11,907 nucleotides of DNA, taken from the NCBI GenBank assembly GCA_030432815.1, contig JAUILB010000063.1, forward strand, positions 1 to 11,907. The letters are read 5' to 3'. The notes beneath the pieces are model-generated. The model had not been told where the DNA came from. It saw only the letters and a list, made by a program, of their open reading frames with translations, and did no database searches. Numbering within the stretch: position 1 is the first letter of the stretch; the number at the start of each line of letters is the position of its first letter. The stretch comes from Alphaproteobacteria bacterium (GTDB lineage Bacteria; Pseudomonadota; Alphaproteobacteria; Sphingomonadales; Emcibacteraceae). Made by a program: the position numbers and the translations under genes. This document shows, piece after piece, positions 7,118-11,907 of the stretch.

Positions 7118-7837
7118 ATGGCGGGCGAACCTCAGTATAAACGCGTTTTATTAAAATTATCTGGTGAAGCTCTGATGGGCGATCAGGACTATGGTATATC
7201 TCCAGATGTAGTCAATCGTGTTGCTGAAGAAATTAAATCTGTTGTGGATATGGGGATTGAAGTTTGCCTGGTTGTTGGTGCAGGGAATATATTCAGGGGA
7301 ATGACGGGGGTTGCAAGTGGTTTTGATCGTACAAGTGCCGACCATATGGGTATGCTTGCGACTGTAATGAACAGTCTGGCTTTGCAGAATGCCCTTGAAA
7401 ATATTGATGTTGATACGCGTGTTCAGTCAGCTTTTCCAATAGCATCTGTTTGTGAACCTTATATTCGAAGAAGAGCAATCCGACATATGGAAAAAGGGCG
7501 CGTTGTTGTTTTTGCGGCAGGTACGGGCAACCCCTTTTTCACAACGGATAGTGCCGCTGCATTGAGAGCGGCAGAAATGAATTGTGATGCAATCCTAAAG
7601 GGAACGCAGGTAGATGGTGTATATAGTGCGGATCCCAAACTCGATCCAACTGCTATAAAATATGATACATTAAGTTACATGGATGTGCTAAAGAATGATC
7701 TTAAGGTAATGGATGCATCAGCCATATCGCTTGCACGTGAAAATGATATTCCAATATTGGTTTTTTCTATTCACGAACATGGTAATTTTGCAAATGTGTT
7801 AAAGGGGAATGGGCCCCATACAAAAATTTGCAATTAA
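7118..7837 (+). CDS. pyrH: UMP kinase
   Basis: PyrH phosphorylates UMP to UDP with ATP, feeding pyrimidine nucleotide synthesis. It is a hexameric enzyme of the amino-acid-kinase fold in the cytoplasm. The 239 residues carry KLSGEAL (13-19, phosphate loop), GAGNIFRG (54-61), RTSADHMGMLATVMN (71-85, UMP and subunit interface), GTGNPFFTTDSAA (135-147) and KGTQVDGVYSADP (161-173, ATP site). These are all standard bacterial UMP kinase motifs. AGGAG (7104-7108) lies 9 nt before ATG 7118. The gene follows a 158-nt gap with hairpins. I see only a poor promoter candidate there (TGGACA at 7060-7065 with CAAAGT 17 nt later). pyrH beside frr and tsf is the usual bacterial arrangement. Confidence 0.98.
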   Translation: MAGEPQYKRVLLKLSGEALMGDQDYGISPDVVNRVAEEIKSVVDMGIEVCLVVGAGNIFRGMTGVASGFDRTSADHMGMLATVMNSLALQNALENIDVDTRVQSAFPIASVCEPYIRRRAIRHMEKGRVVVFAAGTGNPFFTTDSAAALRAAEMNCDAILKGTQVDGVYSADPKLDPTAIKYDTLSYMDVLKNDLKVMDASAISLARENDIPILVFSIHEHGNFANVLKGNGPHTKICN

Positions 7838-7906
7838 AGACATTTCTTTGTTAATCTTGGGGCAATATTTAATACAGTATAAAAATAAGAAATCAGGAGT
7901 GATAAT

Positions 7907-8467
7907 ATGTCGTCTGAACTGGATCTTGCAGATTTGAAGCGCCGCATGAATGGTGCTGTTGAAAATTTAAAAAATGAGTTTAAAGGACTGCGTACGGGTA
8001 GGGCATCGGTTAACCTTCTGGATCCTGTAATTGTTGATGCATATGGTGCACAAATGCCGATAAATCAGGTTGGTACAGTGTCCACGCCTGAACCGCGCCT
8101 GATAAGTGTGCATATTTGGGATAAAGGGCTTGTTTCATCGGTTGAAAAAGCAATCAGAAATTCAGGCATTGGATTAAATCCTATTGTTGATGGTGATACA
8201 TTACGTATTCCTATCCCGGAACTCAATGAAGAACGCAGGGTCGAATTAACCAAACTTGCCAAAAATTACTCAGAACAATCAAAGGTTGCTGTCCGTAATG
8301 TAAGGCGTGATGGCATGGAAACCATTAAGCATATGGAAAAATCCGGTGATATTAGCCAGGATGAGCAAAAAATACTGGCTGATGATATTCAGGAACTTAC
8401 CGATCAGATGATCAAAAATATTGATGAGGTCACAGTCGCAAAAGAAGCGGAAATAATGCAGGTGTAG
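7907..8467 (+). CDS. frr: Ribosome recycling factor
   Basis: RRF, with EF-G, splits the post-termination ribosome complex so subunits can be reused. The 186 residues are the normal length. Domain I helices contain LKNEFKGLRTGRAS (21-34), domain II carries YGAQMPINQV (46-55) and the PIPELNEERR segment (102-111), and the long third helix carries KVAVRNVRRDG (126-136). Those arginines (R130, R133, R134) are the conserved ribosome-binding face. AGGAG (7895-7899) sits 7 nt before ATG 7907. The 69-nt gap after pyrH is AT-rich and holds TATAAA at 7878-7883, but its only -35-like partner, TTGGGG (7857-7862), is 15 nt away, so no promoter is called. uppS begins 7 nt downstream. Confidence 0.98.
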   Translation: MSSELDLADLKRRMNGAVENLKNEFKGLRTGRASVNLLDPVIVDAYGAQMPINQVGTVSTPEPRLISVHIWDKGLVSSVEKAIRNSGIGLNPIVDGDTLRIPIPELNEERRVELTKLAKNYSEQSKVAVRNVRRDGMETIKHMEKSGDISQDEQKILADDIQELTDQMIKNIDEVTVAKEAEIMQV

Positions 8468-8474
8468 TTATTCA

Positions 8475-9227
8475 ATGCTACTTGTAAAAGAAGATAACAG
8501 GATAAGTCCTTCAATAGAAGAAGTCAGAGACCGGCTTCAGCATATTGCTATTATTATGGATGGCAATGGCAGATGGGCAAAGTCGCGTAAACTTCCAAAA
8601 TTTGCAGGACATAAAAAAGGAGCTGATGCTGTTAGAGGTATCGTTGAAAAATGTGCTGACCTTGATATTAAATACCTCACTCTTTATGCATTTTCTTCGG
8701 AAAATTGGAACCGGCCACCCGAAGAAGTAAATGATTTAATGGGGCTGCTGCAAATTTATCTTAAAAATGAAATTGACGAGCTCCACGAAAAGAATATCAG
8801 AATAAGCTTTATAGGCAGTCGTGACCGTTTAAGTAAGGGTATCCTTAAGCTTATTGACCATGCTGAAGAAAAAACCAGAAACAATGATAAGCTACGTTTA
8901 ACTCTTGCCTTGAATTACGGTGGTCAGGAAGAAATAGTGACGGCCGTAAAGAAAGTGGCGCAAAAAGTGGTAAAAGGCGAAATTGATATTTCTGATATTG
9001 ATGAAAGCCTTGTTGCCAATAATCTTTATACCTGTGATATGCCGGAACCGGACCTGATCATTCGAACCAGTGGTGAGAAGCGACTAAGCAATTTTATGCT
9101 CTGGCAAGCTGCGTATGCTGAGTTTGTGTTTTTAGATGTGCTTTGGCCAGATTTTAGCGACGAAAGTTTACTGGATGCAATTGATGAATACTGTAAAAGG
9201 GACAGGCGGTATGGCGCCAGACCCTGA
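8475..9227 (+). CDS. uppS: Isoprenyl transferase (undecaprenyl diphosphate synthase)
   Basis: This cis-prenyltransferase condenses isopentenyl diphosphate onto farnesyl diphosphate to make the undecaprenyl carrier used in peptidoglycan and O-antigen assembly. The 250 residues contain HIAIIMDGNGRWAKSR (23-38), where D29 is the catalytic aspartate; SSENWNRP (74-81); ALNYGGQEEI (145-154); and PDLIIRTSGEKRLSNFMLWQ (192-211), the diphosphate-binding region. Chain length (C55 or another) cannot be read from sequence alone. The start has no strong ribosome site. AGGTG (8459-8463) lies in the frr end about 11 nt upstream, so coupling to frr translation is likely. Downstream, cdsA begins inside the last codons of this gene. 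Confidence 0.96.
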   Translation: MLLVKEDNRISPSIEEVRDRLQHIAIIMDGNGRWAKSRKLPKFAGHKKGADAVRGIVEKCADLDIKYLTLYAFSSENWNRPPEEVNDLMGLLQIYLKNEIDELHEKNIRISFIGSRDRLSKGILKLIDHAEEKTRNNDKLRLTLALNYGGQEEIVTAVKKVAQKVVKGEIDISDIDESLVANNLYTCDMPEPDLIIRTSGEKRLSNFMLWQAAYAEFVFLDVLWPDFSDESLLDAIDEYCKRDRRYGARP

Positions 9228-10041
9228 GTCAGTTATACAGAAAAGAAAGAATAAGCTTTTTACCCGCGTAATTTCCGCAGTGGTTATGCTTCCAATTGCT
9301 GTTTATGTTATTCTGAATGGGGGCTTGCCATTCTTTTTATTAGTAACGTTACTGACCATACTTGTTTTGTCTGAATGGAATGGCATTGTTGAGAAAAAGC
9401 CTCTTTCCATTTTGTTTGTTGTTGAAGGGTTTTGCGCAATTTTACTTTTACTGGCACTAAATTGGGGTAGCCCTTTTCTCATTTATTCCTTTATTTGCAG
9501 CATCGTTTCAATTGTTACGGTTGCTTATCTGGTAAAAGCAAAAATTTTGTGGACGGTAATCGGATTTCTCTATGCGCTACTTCCGTCAGCAGCTTTTTTG
9601 ATGATAAATGAAAATTATGGTGGTCTAGTAATTCTTTGGATGATGATTTTAATTTGGTCTATGGATACAGGGGCATATTTCGTGGGTAAAAATATTGGCG
9701 GACCGAAAATGTCGCCGAAAATTAGCCCGAATAAAACATGGTCCGGATTAATTGGCGGTACTATAACCGCAATGATTTTTGGAAGCCTGTTCGGATATTA
9801 TATAAAAGATGCAGATGCAGCTTTGTTTAATAATGCCACAATTTTGCTTATATTAAGTGGTCTGCTTGCATTGTTAAGTCAGGTTGGTGATCTTGCTGAA
9901 TCTGCTGTTAAAAGAACGTTTAATGTAAAAGATTCAGGGGCAATAATTCCAGGACACGGTGGCGTTATGGACCGTATTGATGGTGTTTTATTTGTTGCTC
10001 CAACTGTTCTGGCTATATCATATGTGATATATGCGCGATGA
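9211..10041 (+). CDS. cdsA: Phosphatidate cytidylyltransferase
   Basis: CdsA converts phosphatidic acid and CTP to CDP-diacylglycerol, the precursor of bacterial phospholipids, in the inner membrane. From ATG 9211 the protein has 276 residues with roughly seven to eight hydrophobic segments. Its C-terminal signature runs from S231 to D257, with K234-R235, K240-D241, GHGG (248-251) and DR (254-255). WSMDTGAYFVGK (149-160) and SPNKTWSGL (172-180) are also typical. I chose ATG 9211 because it gives a short 17-nt overlap with uppS and a protein starting just before the first membrane helix. Farther ATGs at 9136, 9175 and 9184 are in frame but would lengthen the overlap and add a non-family N-terminus. 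AAGG (9197-9200) is a fair ribosome site. Confidence 0.95.
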   Translation: MAPDPESVIQKRKNKLFTRVISAVVMLPIAVYVILNGGLPFFLLVTLLTILVLSEWNGIVEKKPLSILFVVEGFCAILLLLALNWGSPFLIYSFICSIVSIVTVAYLVKAKILWTVIGFLYALLPSAAFLMINENYGGLVILWMMILIWSMDTGAYFVGKNIGGPKMSPKISPNKTWSGLIGGTITAMIFGSLFGYYIKDADAALFNNATILLILSGLLALLSQVGDLAESAVKRTFNVKDSGAIIPGHGGVMDRIDGVLFVAPTVLAISYVIYAR

Positions 10042-10058
10042 AAATAAATAAGTTTTGA
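10038..10058 (+). other. Six-codon ORF bridging cdsA and dxr
   Basis: ATG AAA ATA AAT AAG TTT TGA begins inside the cdsA stop (ATGA overlap at 10038-10041) and ends 1 nt before the dxr ATG at 10060. dxr itself lacks a clear Shine-Dalgarno sequence, so a ribosome reinitiating through this mini-ORF could be carried to dxr. It may equally be chance in an AT-rich 18-nt gap. No function for the hexapeptide is proposed. Confidence 0.25.
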
Positions 10059-10059
10059 A

Positions 10060-11271
10060 ATGAATATAAGTTTACCAGATATTGATCGCCTTAAATTGGC
10101 TAAAAAAGAAAGTACAAAGAATGTCACTATTCTTGGTTCAACCGGGTCAATAGGATGTAACACGCTTGATCTTATTTCACGTAACAAGGATAAATATACC
10201 GTTAAGGCATTGACAGCAAACAGAAATGTTGATCTTTTGGCTAAGCAGGCTATTGAGTTTGATGCTGAATTGGCAGTCATTGCAGATGAAGGGCTTCTTA
10301 ATGAATTAAAAGAAGCGCTTATGGGAACGGATATTAATGCTGCAGCAGGGCCGAAGGGCTTGGACGAGGCTGCGGAACTGCCAGCAGAATGGGTCATGTC
10401 TTCTATCGTTGGTGCGGCGGGATTGAAGCCAACGTTAACAGCCATAAGGCGTGGAGCTACTATAGCGCTTGCAAATAAGGAATGCCTTGTATGTGCCGGC
10501 GGATTTATGATGGATCAGGTGAAAGATAATGGTGCAGTAATTTTACCTGTAGATTCAGAACATAATGCCATTTTTCAAATTTTGGATTTTGATAATCCGG
10601 AAACGGTCGATAAAATAACTTTAACCGCTTCCGGCGGTCCGTTCTGGAATACGGATATATCTAAGCTAAAGGAGATTACGCCTGCGCAGGCTGTTGATCA
10701 TCCCAACTGGTCGATGGGTGCAAAAATATCTGTTGATAGTGCAACAATGATGAATAAGGGGCTAGAGCTTATCGAAGCTCATTACCTGTTTCCTGTGGAT
10801 AAAAATCAGTTAGATATTATAATCCACCCTCAATCCATAATTCATAGTATGGTATCCTATGTGGATGGTTCCGTTTTAGCGCAGTTGGGGACGCCGGATA
10901 TGCGAACACCAATATCATATGCACTTGGTTGGCCAGACCGAATGAAGACTCCTTGCAAAAAACTGGATCTTACCGAAATCGGAAATTTAAGCTTTATCAA
11001 ACCAGATGACGAGCATTTTCCGTCACTTAAAATTACACGAGAAGTGTTGCAAAATGGCGGAAGTGCGCCTACTATCCTCAACGCTTCTAATGAAGTTGCT
11101 GTTTATGCTTTCCTCGAGGGGAAAATAGGGTTCCTGGATATTGCAAAAATAGTAGAAAAGACTTTGACAAAACTAAGCTTTCACAAGTTGACAAGCTTGG
11201 ATGATGTACTTGAAGTTGATGAACACGCGCGATGTGTTGCGCATGAGCTAATAACAGGAATAAGTGAGTAA
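10060..11271 (+). CDS. dxr: 1-deoxy-D-xylulose 5-phosphate reductoisomerase
   Basis: DXR (IspC) rearranges and reduces DXP to 2-C-methyl-D-erythritol 4-phosphate with NADPH, the committed step of the MEP isoprenoid pathway. The 403 residues carry GSTGSIG (26-32, NADPH loop), ALANKECLV (136-144), metal ligands D165 and E167 in PVDSEHNA with E236, the SGGPF loop (191-195), HPNWSMG (214-220), VDSATMMNKGLE (225-236) and HPQSIIHSM (256-264). S191, H214, S227, N232 and K233 align with the substrate-binding residues of E. coli. The segment between E167 and S191 is about 10 residues shorter than in E. coli. An extra 20 residues precede the Rossmann strand. No strong ribosome site precedes ATG 10060. 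The product feeds the substrates used by the UppS gene upstream. The last base overlaps the rseP start. Confidence 0.97.
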   Translation: MNISLPDIDRLKLAKKESTKNVTILGSTGSIGCNTLDLISRNKDKYTVKALTANRNVDLLAKQAIEFDAELAVIADEGLLNELKEALMGTDINAAAGPKGLDEAAELPAEWVMSSIVGAAGLKPTLTAIRRGATIALANKECLVCAGGFMMDQVKDNGAVILPVDSEHNAIFQILDFDNPETVDKITLTASGGPFWNTDISKLKEITPAQAVDHPNWSMGAKISVDSATMMNKGLELIEAHYLFPVDKNQLDIIIHPQSIIHSMVSYVDGSVLAQLGTPDMRTPISYALGWPDRMKTPCKKLDLTEIGNLSFIKPDDEHFPSLKITREVLQNGGSAPTILNASNEVAVYAFLEGKIGFLDIAKIVEKTLTKLSFHKLTSLDDVLEVDEHARCVAHELITGISE

Positions 11272-11907
11272 TGGAATTTATTATGTCGACAGGCCAGCCT
11301 CTACTGGCGTTTCTTGTTATATTGACAGTACTTGTTTTTGTTCATGAATGGGGTCATTATATAGTTGCACGCATGAACGGTGTTCGTGTTGAGGTTTTTT
11401 CAGTGGGATTTGGCCCTGAAATCTGGGGTTTTAATGATAGGCACGGTACAAGATGGAAAATTAGCTGGGTCCCTCTTGGCGGTTACGTGAAATTCTTTGG
11501 CGATGCTTCTGAGGCAAGCACACCTGACCAAAGTCTTCTTGAAATGTCGGAAGAAGAAAAAGCAGTTTCATTTCATCATAAAAACCTTTTGCAGAAATCT
11601 GCTATTGTATTTGCGGGGCCGGCGGTTAATTTTCTTTTTGCTATTCTGATTATTGCAGGCATGTTTTTTTCATATGGTCGGCTTGTAAACCTGCCTGTTG
11701 TGGGTGGTGTTGTGGAAGATGGTGCGGCAATTGAAGCAGGTATCGAGGCCGGTGATTTAATAATTGCAATTGACGGAGAACCTGTTGAAAGCTTTCGCGA
11801 AATTACAACACACCTGATGCTGAAAGTTGAAGACGATGTATCAGTACGGTTACTTCGTGATGGTATGGAACATACCTACAATTTTAAGCTAAATGTAACA
11901 GAAAGCA
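11271..11907 (+). CDS. rseP: RIP metalloprotease RseP (N-terminal part)
   Basis: This site-2 intramembrane zinc protease cleaves anti-sigma factors and leader peptides within the inner membrane. The frame is open to the window end (212 codons visible). The first membrane helix carries the zinc motif HEWGH at residues 25-29 (H25, E26, H29), followed by GVRVEVFSVGFGPE (37-50), PLGGYVKFFGD (68-78), a second helix around GPAVNFLFAILIIAGMFF (116-133) and a PDZ domain from about 140 (GGVVEDGAA, EAGDLIIAIDGE). The distal LDG zinc-ligand helix lies outside the window. ATG 11271 overlaps the dxr TAA by 1 nt (TAATG), with AGGA (11256-11259) 11 nt upstream. ATG 11283 (Met5) is an alternative with GGAA 6 nt before it. 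In alphaproteobacteria bamA usually follows. Confidence 0.95.
   Translation, partial: MEFIMSTGQPLLAFLVILTVLVFVHEWGHYIVARMNGVRVEVFSVGFGPEIWGFNDRHGTRWKISWVPLGGYVKFFGDASEASTPDQSLLEMSEEEKAVSFHHKNLLQKSAIVFAGPAVNFLFAILIIAGMFFSYGRLVNLPVVGGVVEDGAAIEAGIEAGDLIIAIDGEPVESFREITTHLMLKVEDDVSVRLLRDGMEHTYNFKLNVTES

Noticed and set aside
9136..9210. In-frame N-terminal extension of cdsA from ATG 9136 (25 extra residues)
   Set aside because: It lies wholly inside uppS in another frame, the residues do not resemble CdsA, and ATG 9211 gives a family-like length with a ribosome site.
9879..10445. 188-residue minus-strand open frame across the cdsA 3' end and dxr 5' end
   Set aside because: It lies opposite two well-supported genes, the product is Ser/Ala/Pro-rich low-complexity shadow sequence, and no domain is recognisable.

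Overview
This window looks like chromosomal housekeeping DNA of an alphaproteobacterium. The evidence is the unbroken series rpsB-tsf-pyrH-frr-uppS-cdsA-dxr-rseP, the alphaproteobacterial character of the DnaE, UMP kinase and EF-Ts sequences, and the HEWGH-type RseP. The DNA is visibly AT-rich for that class, with many AAA, GAT and ATT codons. A sulfatase fragment at the left edge would fit a marine or polysaccharide-using lineage, but no genus can be named from this sequence. All supported genes lie on the + strand.

Left part (1-5003). The window opens inside a sulfatase gene (C-terminal about 100 residues). A small DUF1761-type membrane protein follows, then full-length dnaE (replicative polymerase alpha subunit, 1175 aa), then a NUDT19-like NUDIX hydrolase whose ATG directly abuts the dnaE stop codon. 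Gaps are 0 to 19 nt, so the four genes may be co-transcribed. I see no terminator between them.

Middle (5004-7117). A 171-nt gap before rpsB holds a good sigma70-type promoter and a leader of about 107 nt with several strong complementary segments. One of these pairs perfectly with bases just upstream of the rpsB Shine-Dalgarno sequence. rpsB and tsf follow, 27 nt apart. The 158-nt tsf-pyrH gap contains a long hairpin with no U-tract and a competing second hairpin.

Right part (7118-11907). pyrH (UMP kinase) and frr (ribosome recycling factor) lead into uppS, cdsA, dxr and rseP. From frr onward the genes are tightly packed: 7-nt gap, 17-nt overlap, 18-nt gap, 1-nt overlap. dxr makes MEP for isoprenoid synthesis, uppS turns isoprenoid units into the undecaprenyl carrier, cdsA makes CDP-diacylglycerol for phospholipids, and rseP is an intramembrane protease of envelope signalling. 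The cluster therefore joins translation, isoprenoid and envelope functions. rseP is cut by the window end.

No rRNA, tRNA, mobile element, CRISPR array or defence system is visible. No stretch longer than about 170 nt lacks a gene. The most interesting signals are RNA-level: the rpsB leader and the tsf-pyrH intergenic hairpins. I found no convincing new multi-gene system.
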